Shown here: positions 20,725-30,275 of the stretch, piece by piece | Layout of the letters: every line of letters begins with the position of its first letter | How positions within the stretch are numbered: the stretch's first letter is position 1 | NCBI RefSeq assembly: GCF_014489515.1 | Contig: NZ_CP060782.1 | Location: 310,001 to 374,000, forward strand | Reading direction: 5' to 3' | DNA: 64,000 bases | Source: Sphingomonas sediminicola | Lineage (GTDB): Bacteria; Pseudomonadota; Alphaproteobacteria; Sphingomonadales; Sphingomonadaceae | Made by a program: the position numbers and the translations under genes | The notes under the pieces: model-generated | What the model was told of the DNA's origin: nothing | Databases searched by the model: none | What the model saw: only the letters and a program-made list of their open reading frames with translations

Positions 20725-21920
20725 GCCGGCCGGACTTTCGGCAGGAGCCTGCGGACGGCCTTGCCGACTTGGCTGAACGCCCGCTCCAGCGCGCCGATCG
20801 GCTGTCCGCCGGGCCGGTGCGCGAGCACGTGGTACATCCAGTAGATCATGGCCGACAATGCGAGCAGCGGGATCCAGAGCGCCAACACCGGCTCCATCCG
20901 GCCCTGCGCCGCGGCCTGCTCTGCGTACTGGTTCACCTTGTGATAGGCGACCACGATCACGATCCCGATGAAGATACCTAGCGCGGAACTGCTTCGCTTC
21001 GGCGGGACAGCGAGGGCGACGGCCAGCAGCGGAAGCATCAGCATCATCAGGACCTCGACGATACGGAAATGCAGGTTCGCCTGCGCACCGAGCCGCTGTG
21101 CCTCGGGCACGTTTCGCAAATAACCGTCGCGGAAAAGCTCGGGCAGGGTGAATTCCTCCAGCTCCTCGTGGCCGCGTTGCCGAAAGCTGTCGACGCGCGG
21201 CAGGTTGATCGGCAAGTCGTAGAGGTCGAACGACAAGGTTCGCGGAGTCCGAAACTTCGGGGAATCCTGGATCAGGCGGCCCTTCTCGAGCCTGAAGAGG
21301 ATCACGTCGGGATCGTCGGTCGACAGGAACCGGCCCTGGTCCGCGGTCGCAGCAACCTGGGTCCCCGACTTGTCGTCGACCTGGACGAAAATGCCGTGAA
21401 GCTCGGTTCCGCGGTTTTCGCTGCGATCGATGCGGAGCGTCATCCTCCGCCCCAGGTGATTGAATTCGCCGACCTTCATCGACGCACCCAGCGCGCCGGA
21501 GCGCAGGTCGAAACGCAGCCGCTCATATCCGTAGTGCGTCCAAGGCTGTAGCCAGCCGACGATGAACAGGTTCAGCAGCAATAGCCCGATGGCAAAGGCG
21601 TAAGGGACACGCAGCAACCGGCCGAAGCCCGCCCCGATCCCGCGCAATGCATCGAGTTCCGATGACAATGCCAGCTTCCGGAAGGCCAGCAGGATGCCGA
21701 GCATCAGCCCGATCGGGATGCCCAGTGAGAAATATTCCGGGAGCAGGTTCGCGAGCATCCGCCACACGACGCTGACCGGTCCGCCGGCAGTCACGACGAA
21801 ATCGAACAGGCGCAGCATCTTGTCGAGGACCAGCAACATGGCGGCGAGCAGGAGCGTTCCGATCAGCGGCACCGCGATCGTCTTCACCAGGTAGCGATCG
21901 ATCAAAGTTAGTCGGCGCAC
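20721..21920 (-). CDS. lptF: LPS export ABC transporter permease LptF
   Basis: The ~399-residue permease begins TLIDRYLVKTIAVPL, typical of LptF. An ELDALRGIGAG segment lies in the first membrane region, followed by a periplasmic domain and C-terminal helices. GTG 21920 is preferred as start; the frame stays open to 21989 and TTG 21911 is also possible. lptF and lptG form a coupled pair; the lipid kinase gene is divergent, starting at 22083. Confidence 0.87.
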   Translation of the reverse strand: MRRLTLIDRYLVKTIAVPLIGTLLLAAMLLVLDKMLRLFDFVVTAGGPVSVVWRMLANLLPEYFSLGIPIGLMLGILLAFRKLALSSELDALRGIGAGFGRLLRVPYAFAIGLLLLNLFIVGWLQPWTHYGYERLRFDLRSGALGASMKVGEFNHLGRRMTLRIDRSENRGTELHGIFVQVDDKSGTQVAATADQGRFLSTDDPDVILFRLEKGRLIQDSPKFRTPRTLSFDLYDLPINLPRVDSFRQRGHEELEEFTLPELFRDGYLRNVPEAQRLGAQANLHFRIVEVLMMLMLPLLAVALAVPPKRSSSALGIFIGIVIVVAYHKVNQYAEQAAAQGRMEPVLALWIPLLALSAMIYWMYHVLAHRPGGQPIGALERAFSQVGKAVRRLLPKVRPA

Positions 21921-22082
21921 GGATTTAGTCGTCCCAACACCATGATTTGGCCGCAAACCCGACCCAGATATCGCAATGGGCCGTTGCATCTTCCTGAACG
22001 GCCTTGGTCGAAGCCTATAACGGACGGAACGTGAAAATCATGTCGAAATCGCGTTTCGCCGCTCCGCAAGTCAGCGAGTAAG

Positions 22083-23054
22083 ATGTCCCGTCCACGGATC
22101 GCATTGCTGTCGAACCCGAAGTCGACGGGGAATATTGCGCAGCTTTCGCGCATCCGCGACTATTGCGCCGACCATCCGGACATCTTCCATTACGAGGTCG
22201 AGCGGGCCGAGCAGATCGGCGACGCGCTTCGTACCATCGCTCGCGTCCGCCCGAAGATACTGATCATCAACGGTGGCGACGGCACCGTTCAGGCCGCCCT
22301 GACCGAAATCCACAACGGCGGTCATTTCGGGACGCAGCCTCCGCCGGTCGCGGTTCTCCCGAACGGGAAGACAAACCTCATCGCTCTGGACCTGGGTGCG
22401 CAAGGCGACCCAATCGTTGCGCTCGAGCGGCTGGTCCTGCTCGCGCAGTCGGACCTTAGCCCGCACATCGTCGCGCGCGAGTTGATCGCGCTGCGCTGCG
22501 ACCCGTTATCGCGGCCGGTCATCGGCATGTTTCTCGGTGGCGCCGGCCTCGCCGACACCATGCTCTACTGCCGCGACAAGATTTACCCGCTCGGTCTTCC
22601 GAACGGTGTCAGCCATGTGTTGACCGCGCTCGCATTGGTTGTCCGCATGGTCCTGGGGCTGCAAAATCGTTTCCTCCCCCCGACACCAAGCCCATTGCAG
22701 GTTTCCGTCCGGCGTGAAGGCCCGATCACCGGGCGTTTCGCCCTCCTTGCGGTGACCACGCTCGAAAAGATGCTCCTTTCGAGTGAGTTGCGGGGAACTG
22801 GCGGAGGGCCGTTAAAGCTGCTGGCCATCGAGGAACGCCCAGCCTCACTGTTCAGGGCAATCCTTGCAAGTATTGCCGGCAAACTCGGCCGCTCGCGGCT
22901 GCGGGGCGTTCATTTCGAGGAAGCGGACGAGATCAGCATTGAGGGCGAGGGCTCCAGCCTCATTCTCGACGGCGAGATGTTCCACACCCGGATCGGCCAG
23001 CCGATCGTCCTTAAGCCCGCTCAGCCGCTGTCGTTCGTCCGCCTCGCGGCCTGA
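22083..23054 (+). CDS. Diacylglycerol/sphingoid kinase-family lipid kinase
   Basis: The 323-residue soluble lipid kinase has the DAGK catalytic motif INGGDGTVQAAL at about residue 62 and the LPNGKTNLIA segment at about 97. The family phosphorylates diacylglycerol, ceramide or sphingoid bases. The next gene begins three bases after the stop and encodes a Tam41-type protein, whose eukaryotic relatives convert phosphatidate to CDP-diacylglycerol. The pair therefore suggests diacylglycerol to phosphatidate to CDP-diacylglycerol. Confidence 0.88.
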   Translation: MSRPRIALLSNPKSTGNIAQLSRIRDYCADHPDIFHYEVERAEQIGDALRTIARVRPKILIINGGDGTVQAALTEIHNGGHFGTQPPPVAVLPNGKTNLIALDLGAQGDPIVALERLVLLAQSDLSPHIVARELIALRCDPLSRPVIGMFLGGAGLADTMLYCRDKIYPLGLPNGVSHVLTALALVVRMVLGLQNRFLPPTPSPLQVSVRREGPITGRFALLAVTTLEKMLLSSELRGTGGGPLKLLAIEERPASLFRAILASIAGKLGRSRLRGVHFEEADEISIEGEGSSLILDGEMFHTRIGQPIVLKPAQPLSFVRLAA

Positions 23055-23057
23055 GCC

Positions 23058-23921
23058 GTGGCGGCATTGCGCGATCTCGTCGCCGAAGAGCTCGCCGAGC
23101 AGGTCGACCCGCGAGTCAGGACCATGGCGGAGGCGATTGCGGCGAAACACGCGCCGGCGTCTCGCGCCGTCCTCTTCTACGGTTCCTGTCTTCGGCAGAA
23201 GCAGCTCGAAGGGTTGATGCTGGACTTCTACCTGATCGTTTCAGATTACCGCACGACATACGGGAAGTCCTGGCTTGCAGCCGCGAACCGAATGATCCCG
23301 CCGAACGTTTTCTACTTCGAGCATGACGGGCTGGTCGCCAAATATGCCGTGCTCAGCGAGCCGGACTTCTACCGCCTCAACGGTCCGGAGACCCGCAACG
23401 TCTCGGTCTGGGCAAGGTTCGCGCAGCCGTCGCGGTTGGTCTGGGCTGCGGATGACGCTTCCCGGGCGGCCGCGATTGCAGCGATATCCCGGTCGGCTCC
23501 GACGCTGCTCGCATCGGCCGGACGGGTTGAGGGAGAGGCGCCGCTGGACTGGTGGCGCCGGGCGTTCTCGCTGACCTATTCCGCCGAACTTCGGGCCGAA
23601 CGCAAAGGTCGCAGCACGTCGGTCGTCGACGCAGACCTCGAACGTTACCAGCGGTTCAGCGGTCCGGCGATTGCGGCGATCCCCGCGCTGATGGCTCGAC
23701 CATCGAGCTGGGCCAGGCGGCGCGTCGAAGGAAAGATGCTGTCAGTGGTTCGGCTCGCTAAGGCGAGCGCGACCTTCGCAGGCGGCGTCGATTACATCGC
23801 GTGGAAGATCAATCGGCACGCTGGCACCGAGATCGACATTAAGCCTTGGCAAAGACGCTGGCCGCTGCTCGCCGCGATCAGCCTGCTGCCGCGGCTCCTC
23901 CGCTCCGGCGCGGTTCGCTAG
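23058..23921 (+). CDS. Tam41/Mmp37-type nucleotidyltransferase (candidate CDP-diacylglycerol synthase)
   Basis: The 287-residue protein matches mitochondrial Tam41 in co-linear blocks. It has FYGSCLRQ followed by LDFYLIVSD (the GS...hDh polymerase-beta nucleotidyltransferase signature, about residues 37-55), PPNVFY...VAKYAVLS (about 78-100), VWARFAQPS in place of the LYIAGRxxKP block, LTYSAELR, and a C-terminal helix-rich VEGKMLSVVRLAKA region. Tam41 makes CDP-diacylglycerol from phosphatidate and CTP. GTG 23058 is three bases after the lipid-kinase stop, so the genes are almost certainly co-expressed. Its 3' end overlaps the convergent kinase gene by 44 bases. Activity is inferred, not shown. 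Confidence 0.75.
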   Translation: MAALRDLVAEELAEQVDPRVRTMAEAIAAKHAPASRAVLFYGSCLRQKQLEGLMLDFYLIVSDYRTTYGKSWLAAANRMIPPNVFYFEHDGLVAKYAVLSEPDFYRLNGPETRNVSVWARFAQPSRLVWAADDASRAAAIAAISRSAPTLLASAGRVEGEAPLDWWRRAFSLTYSAELRAERKGRSTSVVDADLERYQRFSGPAIAAIPALMARPSSWARRRVEGKMLSVVRLAKASATFAGGVDYIAWKINRHAGTEIDIKPWQRRWPLLAAISLLPRLLRSGAVR

Positions 23922-25858
23922 GCCGGCGCGACAAAGCGACTGCTACGGCATTGGCCAGCGCGCCGACGGTGAACGGCTTGCGCAGCAGTTCGTAGCCGAC
24001 GAGGTCACCGGTTTCTCCCTCGCCGACATATCCGGTGACGAACAGCACCGCGAAGTCGTCGTGCGACTGCTTCAAGTGCTTGATCAGTTCCGGGCCGGTC
24101 ATTTCCGGCATGATGACGTCCGTGATGACGAGGTCGAACGGCTGGCTTTCGAAGATCCCGACTGCTTCGGCACCGCTACTGCACGCGACCGGGTCGTAAT
24201 CGAGATCTTGCAAGGCCTCGATGGTTGACGACCGGACGCGAGGATCGTCCTCGACCAGCAGTATGCGGGCCCCGCGACGGTCGCGTCCTCGACCCTCTGC
24301 ATAGCCGGATGGAGCCGGATCTTGGTCTCCGCGGCAACGGTCCGCGGCAGATAGACCGATACGGTCGTGCCTTTGCCGATCTGGCTTTCGATTCCGACCT
24401 CGCCCCCGACTCGTGTGCAAAGCCGAAGATCTGGCTGAGACCGAGACCGGTACCCTTGCCGACGGGCTTGGTCGTGAAAAAGGGCTCGAACGCCCGTTCC
24501 ATCACTTCAGGAGTCATGCCGCAGCCCGTGTCGGTGACGCTGATCCGGACATACTCGCCGGCGCGGATGTCGCCGACCTCGTTGGCCGCGAGGACGATAT
24601 TGCTCGCAGTGATGCGCATCAGGCCTTCGCCCTCCATCGCGTCACGCGCATTGACCGCCAGATTGACGATGGCGTTCTCGAGCTGGTGCGGGTCGACGTA
24701 GATCGGCCAGACATCCGGTGCGAGGTCGACCTCGACGTGGACGCGCTCACCGAGCGTGCGGTCAAGCAGGTCGGACATGCCGGACACGAGCTCAGAACTG
24801 TCGACACGCTCGGGCAGCAACGGCTCCGAGCGAGCGAAGGACAGCAGGCGCCGGGTAAGGGCCGCTGCGCGCGTCGCGCCTTCCATTGCGTTGTTGAGGT
24901 GGTTGAGGACTTCGCGCTTCGGGCCGTTGAGCCGCCTGCGGGCGAGATCGATCCCGCCGACGACGACCGCCAGCATGTTGTTGAAGTCGTGCGCGATGCC
25001 TCCGGTCAGCTGACCGACGGCCTCCATCTTCTGGACCTGGCGCAGCTGAGCTTCAGCCGCTTCGCGCTTCTCGGCTTCCGCTTTGAGCGCCTTGTTCGCC
25101 TCGATCAGTTCACGGGTTCGCTCAGCGACTGCTTCTTCGAGACCCTCGGCGCGCTCCGTCTCCGTATCCGCCAGCTTCTTCGCATAGGCGAATTGCCGCA
25201 CCGCTTGGACTGAAACCAGTCCGAGGAAGATTGCGCCGAGCCCGACGAGAACTCCTAGCCAGCTCAGATAATCCGTGAGGCGATCCGCTTCGGCGGAGAA
25301 GAATTGCGTCTGCTCCATCCGCTGGCGCAGCAGGGTGCGCTCGGCCGCGGCGATTTCAGCCAGCTTGGCCGAGAGATCCGAGCCGACTTCCGACTGCGCG
25401 GCCTGGTAGAAATAGCCGGTGCCGCCGGAGCCCTGCTTGGCGACAGTGGCGCGAGCGGCGGCCGCAAACTCCTCGCCTCGCATCTGGTAGAGCCGGTCGA
25501 GCTCCTGGACCCGCTTACGCTGCGCGGGGTCGGAGCGGACGAGCCGTTCGAGCTGCCTGATCTGCTGTCCGGCGAGCCGCCACTGGCTGTAATAGATATT
25601 CCCGCTGGTCTTGACCTCCTCGTCGAGAACGAAGCGGCCGAGCCCGGCTTCGGCCCGCGAGATGCTGGCATCGACCGCGCGCGAGAGCAGATTGACGTCA
25701 TAGGCGTGCCGCTCCCCGGCCAGAGCGCGGTCGCGCGTCTGGTTGGACATGGCCACAAGCACGACCATGGCGAGCAGAATCAGGGTGGCGACCAGTGCGC
25801 CTGCCGCTGCCCCACCCCGTCGCCAGTCGAACTGGAGATCGTCCCCGCTGGGCGTCAT
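23878..25858 (-). CDS. Hybrid sensor histidine kinase with receiver domain (two 1-base breaks)
   Basis: The restored protein of 660 residues has a membrane helix at 15-38, a periplasmic four-helix-like sensor (about 40-195), a second helix at about 197-220, a coiled coil, and the HisKA box GGIAHDFNNML with phospho-His290. The ATPase N box (NAIVNLAVNARDA), G1 (DTGCGM) and G2 (GKGTGLGLSQ) follow. A C-terminal receiver has VEDD and the phosphoacceptor Asp in DLVITDVIMPE. Breaks near 24405 and 24271 separate kinase and receiver; one G each on the coding strand joins them. No output regulator is adjacent, so its partner is unknown. Confidence 0.85.
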
Positions 25859-25906
25859 GGAATCAGTTTAGCCCCGTCTGCTTCCCGACGGAAGGCGGGT
25901 TAACGC

Positions 25907-27106
25907 TTAAATGCAACCGGTTGCTCGGCCTGCCGCAGCGAACATTCCAAGTATCTCTTCTACCTGCTCCGAACTGTGCTCCGCGCACAGGGAGCAACGC
26001 AGGAGCGTCATTCCCGCCGGAGTTGCGGGCGGACGGGCCAGATTGACGTAAAGCCCTTCCTTCAGGAGCGCTTCCCACATCGCCGCGCCAGTTTCGAGGT
26101 CCGGCATGATCACCGCAATGATCGCCGACTGAGGTTCCTGCGTGCCGAGCGTGAAGCCAAGCTGGCGAAGCCCGGCGTGGAGCCGCTTCGAATTCTCCCA
26201 CAGATGAGCTCGCTTGTCGGACGAATCCATCAGCTTACGGATCGACGTGGCCGCGGTCGCGACCACCGACGGCGGGAGCGAGGCGGTGAAGACGTAGGGG
26301 CGACAGACGAGCCGCAGGATCTCGAACTTCGGATGGTTCGACACGCAGAAGCCGCCGACCGTTCCAACCGATTTGGAGAAGGTACCGATGATGAAATCGA
26401 CGTCGTCAATAACGCCCTGCGCCTCGGCGACGCCACGGCCATGCTCGCCGATGAAGCCCATCGAGTGAGCCTCGTCGACGAGGACCATCGCACCGTTGGC
26501 CTTGGAGACGGCGACCATCTCCTTGAGAGGAGCAATGTCGCCGAGCATCGAGTAGACGCCTTCGAGCACCACCAGCTTGCCGGCGCCCTCGGGCACCCGT
26601 TTCAGCCGCTTTTCGAGCGCTTCGATATCGTTGTGGCGGAAGGGGACGATCTGGGCGTTGCCCATCGCGCACCCGTCGTAAATCGATGCGTGGCTGTCGA
26701 TGTCGAGGATGATGTAGTCATCCTTGCCGGCGATCGTGGAAATGATGCCGAGGTTCGCCTGGTATCCGGTCGAGAACACCATGGCATGGTCCATGGCGTA
26801 GAAGTCCTTGAGCGCATCTTCGACCGCGCGGTGGCCGACGTAGGTGCCGTTGAGCACCCGGCTTCCGGTCGTGCCCGACCCGAATTCGTCGAGCGCCTTC
26901 TTGCCGGCCGCGATGACGTCCGGGTCGAAGGTCATGCCCATGTAATTGTAAGTGCCGAGAAGGATCGTCCGACGGCCGTTGCAGATGGCGACGGTCGGGC
27001 TTTCGACCTTCTCCATAACCAGGTTGAACGGGTCGGTGACGCCGCTCGAAAGCAAGCCCTCGCGAAGTGCGATCAGGTCGTCGAACTTGGAGAAGAGGTC
27101 GCTCAC
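25907..27106 (-). CDS. spt: Serine palmitoyltransferase
   Basis: This PLP enzyme condenses serine with an acyl thioester to 3-ketodihydrosphingosine, the first step of sphingolipid synthesis. The 399-residue protein is of the alpha-oxoamine synthase family: GTYNYMG and GSGTTGSRVLNGT near the N-terminus, the DEAHSMGFIG cofactor-binding motif, and the PLP lysine in GTFSKSVGTVGGF. GTG 27106 overlaps the stop of the preceding acyl carrier protein (GTGA). Pairing with a dedicated ACP distinguishes it from KBL/BioF paralogues and fits the sphingomonad/Caulobacter sphingolipid pathway. Confidence 0.9.
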   Translation of the reverse strand: MSDLFSKFDDLIALREGLLSSGVTDPFNLVMEKVESPTVAICNGRRTILLGTYNYMGMTFDPDVIAAGKKALDEFGSGTTGSRVLNGTYVGHRAVEDALKDFYAMDHAMVFSTGYQANLGIISTIAGKDDYIILDIDSHASIYDGCAMGNAQIVPFRHNDIEALEKRLKRVPEGAGKLVVLEGVYSMLGDIAPLKEMVAVSKANGAMVLVDEAHSMGFIGEHGRGVAEAQGVIDDVDFIIGTFSKSVGTVGGFCVSNHPKFEILRLVCRPYVFTASLPPSVVATAATSIRKLMDSSDKRAHLWENSKRLHAGLRQLGFTLGTQEPQSAIIAVIMPDLETGAAMWEALLKEGLYVNLARPPATPAGMTLLRCSLCAEHSSEQVEEILGMFAAAGRATGCI

Positions 27107-27351
27107 CGTTCGCTCTCGAGCTGGCGGACGGCATCGATCAGCTGGTCGACAGTCTCGATCTCGGCCGCGCGGTTCATGCTGATCAGGATATCGAACTCGT
27201 CCTCGACCGAGGCGACGAAGTCCATCACGGTCAGGCTGTCCCATTCGAGGTCCTGAGCGAAGCGCGTGTCGCCGGAAATTTCGATGCCCTTCTTGTTGAA
27301 AGGATCGATCAGCTCGCGGATCTTGGCTTCGGTTTCGTCGCGGTCGGTCAT
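27103..27351 (-). CDS. acpR: Acyl carrier protein dedicated to sphingolipid synthesis
   Basis: The 82-residue acidic carrier protein has its phosphopantetheine serine at Ser39 in LEWDSLTVMDF. It lies directly upstream of and overlaps spt, so it most likely supplies the acyl thioester for the condensation. The symbol follows the usage I recall for this ACP in alphaproteobacteria. Confidence 0.85.
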   Translation of the reverse strand: MTDRDETEAKIRELIDPFNKKGIEISGDTRFAQDLEWDSLTVMDFVASVEDEFDILISMNRAAEIETVDQLIDAVRQLESER

Positions 27352-27837
27352 GGAGGCGCCCTATTAAGAGGCGCGTCCTTTCGCAACGCAATCAGGCGGG
27401 AATAGGGCGGTACGGTGCCATGGGCCGGGCAGGCGAAGCTCATGAAGGTGATGATGTGACGCGAGTCGTGAGCGGGCGTGCCTCCCTTGGGCAAGCAGAG
27501 AGGAAGTTGATCGTGTGTGACCTTCATCATCTTCGAGGGCGACAGAAGATCTGATGCGTGGAAGATACGTGAATAATCGCCGTCATGAGCACAACAGACA
27601 GGTTGTAGGACAGAATTTTCCTATTGCCGGAGTGGACGGCGGACATTGCAACTATCGTCTTGCAAATCCAAGACTGCTCTACATACTCCCAGTCGAGTAA
27701 TGCGTAAGGAGTAAGTTGTGTTGAGCCTGTTGCTTTCAATTGCTCTTGGTACATCGTCGTGAATTCGCTGCAGATCGAGCTGGAACCCCGGCCAGCTCTC
27801 TAAAATTCCTAAAGACCTCTCAGGGGCCGAACGCACC
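27352..27837. other. 486-bp AT-richer intergenic region
   Basis: No convincing gene is present. Two short minus-strand frames (27348-27530, 27527-27754) lack recognisable sequence or ribosome-binding sites. Base composition is visibly lower in G+C than the flanks. It must contain the promoter for acp-spt on the minus strand and probably that of the membrane protein at 27838. It may be a remnant of transferred DNA. Confidence 0.4.
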
Positions 27838-29319
27838 ATGGCGCGCATCGCGCGCGGTCATCGACTGCGTCATGTTGCCGTCTACCTGTTGTTCGTAGGG
27901 GTCGCTGCGCTGCTCATGATGCCGGCGGTGATTGGTCCGCCCATGCTCTATGACAGCTTCATTATCAGTTGGGTCTGGGCCGACCAGTTCACGTCGGAGA
28001 TCGCCCGCGGCAATCTCTATCCACGCTGGCTGCCGCTCTCCAACTCCGGGCTCGGCTCACCAGTCTTCTACTATTATCCGCCGATTGCCTTTTACGTTAC
28101 GGCCATTTTCGGGCTGCTTGGCGTCAGCACGTACGCCAGCGTGATGGCCGCTTTCTGGTCATCCTACGCGATGTCCGGAATCACCGCATGGCATTGGCTG
28201 AAGGAGCGATCATCGCGACCAGTTCTCGGTGCGTTGATGTTCGTGGCAGCCCCCTATCACCTGTTCGATTTCAGCCGCCGCGGAGCTCTTGCGGAAACCG
28301 TCGCAATCTCGTTGATCCCACTGCTGGCGATCGGACTTCGGCGCATCGCTGAAGGGCGCGGCATCGTCTTGGCGGCTCTGGCCTATGGCGTGCTCATTTG
28401 CACGCATCTGCCCCTCGCGTTGCTCGCAAGCACTTTCCTAATTGCCCCATATGCGCTGTGGCACCGGCGCGAGCTGCCCCATTTTGCGTTGGCATGCGGT
28501 CTCGGGATCGGATTCGCGGCAATCTACCTTGGACCCGCGCTCACTTTGGAAAGGCATCGCGAGGCCGCAATGCTTTATCGATACGATTTTCTGAGACCTG
28601 AATTCTGGTCGATCTGGAGTGCGAACCTGGAGCTTGGTTTCGTTGCAACCGTGTTCCTTCTCATGGCTTCCCTTACAGCCCTTGCGGTGATCCTGATCAT
28701 CACGCGCCGCGACAAATGGGCATTCCTTGCACTCGGAATCCTAGTCATCAGCGCCGGCGTCGTTCCGGCTTTCTGGTCCTTGCCGCTGCTCGCGAAGGTT
28801 CAGTTTCCCTATCGCGCTCTTCCAATCGCAGAGTTCGCACTCGTTACGGCAGTCGCGAGTGCCCGGTTTCGGCCGTTGCTGCTGATCATTATGATGCCGG
28901 TCGCCTACTTGTCCGCCACCTTCCTGCTCCAGCCGAGAAGCGGGGAGATTCCGACCGTGGCCAGTATCCAGGCGGACCATCCTGACTTGCCCGAATATCT
29001 GCCGCCCGGAGTGATGGCGCTTGAAGATTCGTCGGACCCGGGGGAGCTGGCAAGAAGTTTGCTGCCGCCACCGCAGGTTCCGGGGAAGGTGGTGGAACCG
29101 CACTTCTATTTCCCGGCCTGGTCGTGCGGCGAAATGCATCCGCAGACTAAGCTGTTGATGCACAACCCTGGATGCAGTCCGCGGATTGTATGGACGCGCG
29201 AAGAAAGAGTTGGTGCGCTGATCACACTCTTGAGTTTGGCCGCTCTTGCTTGGCTTGGGTTTAGACAAACCCGTGAGCCGACCATAAGGATCGCCAACCA
29301 GGCGCGGGGAAAGCGATGA
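27838..29319 (+). CDS. Polytopic membrane protein, PTPS-related/GT-C-like family
   Basis: The 493-residue protein has about ten membrane helices. An early periplasmic loop contains DSFIISWVWADQF and GNLYPRWLP, the pattern of the '6-pyruvoyl-tetrahydropterin synthase related' membrane family, which resembles GT-C glycosyltransferases such as those using polyprenyl-linked sugars. No catalytic role is established. Codon use is less GC-biased than in its neighbours. Its stop overlaps the ATG of the PLP enzyme that follows (ATGA). Confidence 0.65.
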   Translation: MARIARGHRLRHVAVYLLFVGVAALLMMPAVIGPPMLYDSFIISWVWADQFTSEIARGNLYPRWLPLSNSGLGSPVFYYYPPIAFYVTAIFGLLGVSTYASVMAAFWSSYAMSGITAWHWLKERSSRPVLGALMFVAAPYHLFDFSRRGALAETVAISLIPLLAIGLRRIAEGRGIVLAALAYGVLICTHLPLALLASTFLIAPYALWHRRELPHFALACGLGIGFAAIYLGPALTLERHREAAMLYRYDFLRPEFWSIWSANLELGFVATVFLLMASLTALAVILIITRRDKWAFLALGILVISAGVVPAFWSLPLLAKVQFPYRALPIAEFALVTAVASARFRPLLLIIMMPVAYLSATFLLQPRSGEIPTVASIQADHPDLPEYLPPGVMALEDSSDPGELARSLLPPPQVPGKVVEPHFYFPAWSCGEMHPQTKLLMHNPGCSPRIVWTREERVGALITLLSLAALAWLGFRQTREPTIRIANQARGKR

Positions 29320-30275
29320 TCGATCCGGTTCGGCGAATCTCACTCGACGACATCGAGCAGGCGCGGGGGCGGATCGCGAGCACGGTGCTTCGTACGCCGC
29401 TCGTCAGGCTGGACCTCGGCAAGGACGGGCCGGACATTCGGCTGAAGCTGGAAAACCTCCAGCCGACCAACGCCTACAAGATCCGCGGCGCGACGAATGC
29501 GGTGGCGAACCTGTCGGACGAGCAACGGGCGCGGGGCGTGTGGACGATCAGCGCCGGCAATGCGGGGCAGGGCGTGGCTTATGCCGCGCGCAAGTTCGGC
29601 ATCGCCGCAACCGTGGTGGCGATCGAAACCGCGCCGCAGACCAAGCTCGACCGAATGCGGGCGCTCGGCGCGGCCATCGTTCCTGTTTCCTACGATGATG
29701 CCTGGAAAGCAGCGGAGAGCCACACGTTCCCCGGCCTTGAGGGCACCTTCATCCACCCTTTCGACAATCACGACTTCATCGCCGGGCATGCGACCATGGG
29801 CCTCGAAATCCTGGAAGATGCTCCCGACGTTCACACCGTGATCACAGCGATCGGCGGCGGCGGCCTGATCACCGGCGTCGGGAGCGCGATCAAGGCGAAG
29901 CGGCCGGACGTGCCGGTGCTCGGCGCCGAGCCCGAAACGGCGGCTCCCTATGCCTTGTCGCTCCGCGACGGCGGCCCGCGCAAGTTCGCCGAATGGCAGG
30001 CTTCATTCGTCGATGGCGCGGGCGGCAAAAGTGTCACCGAGCGAATGTGGCAGCGGATGCGACCGGTGACCAACGGGTCGATCACCGTCACCCTGGACCA
30101 AACGCGCGAGGCGATGTGGCTGATCGCCGAAAAGACGCGGACGATTGCGGAAGGCGCGGGAGCCCTGGCGCTCGCGGCCGCGCTGACCGGCGAGGCAGGC
30201 GAGGGGCCGATCGTCTGCGTGGTCTCTGGCGGAAACATCGACCTCGGCAAATTTGCCGAGCTCGTCGTAACCTAG
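29316..30275 (+). CDS. PLP-dependent threonine/serine dehydratase or racemase-like enzyme
   Basis: The 319-residue fold-type II PLP enzyme has its Schiff-base lysine at Lys55 (NAYKIRGA), the substrate-carboxylate loop SAGNAGQG and the phosphate-binding IGGGGLITG. It lacks a C-terminal ACT domain, so it is the catabolic TdcB/serine-racemase size class and not IlvA. ATG 29316 overlaps the upstream membrane-protein stop. Substrate (threonine, serine, hydroxyaspartate) cannot be fixed from the sequence. Confidence 0.8.
   Translation: MIDPVRRISLDDIEQARGRIASTVLRTPLVRLDLGKDGPDIRLKLENLQPTNAYKIRGATNAVANLSDEQRARGVWTISAGNAGQGVAYAARKFGIAATVVAIETAPQTKLDRMRALGAAIVPVSYDDAWKAAESHTFPGLEGTFIHPFDNHDFIAGHATMGLEILEDAPDVHTVITAIGGGGLITGVGSAIKAKRPDVPVLGAEPETAAPYALSLRDGGPRKFAEWQASFVDGAGGKSVTERMWQRMRPVTNGSITVTLDQTREAMWLIAEKTRTIAEGAGALALAAALTGEAGEGPIVCVVSGGNIDLGKFAELVVT

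Noticed and set aside
25976..27256. A 426-codon plus-strand frame across spt and acp
   Set aside because: Antisense shadow of two well-supported genes; no ribosome-binding site or recognisable domain.
27348..27754. Two minus-strand frames of 60 and 75 codons
   Set aside because: No ribosome-binding site, unusual composition and no recognisable sequence; left as intergenic.
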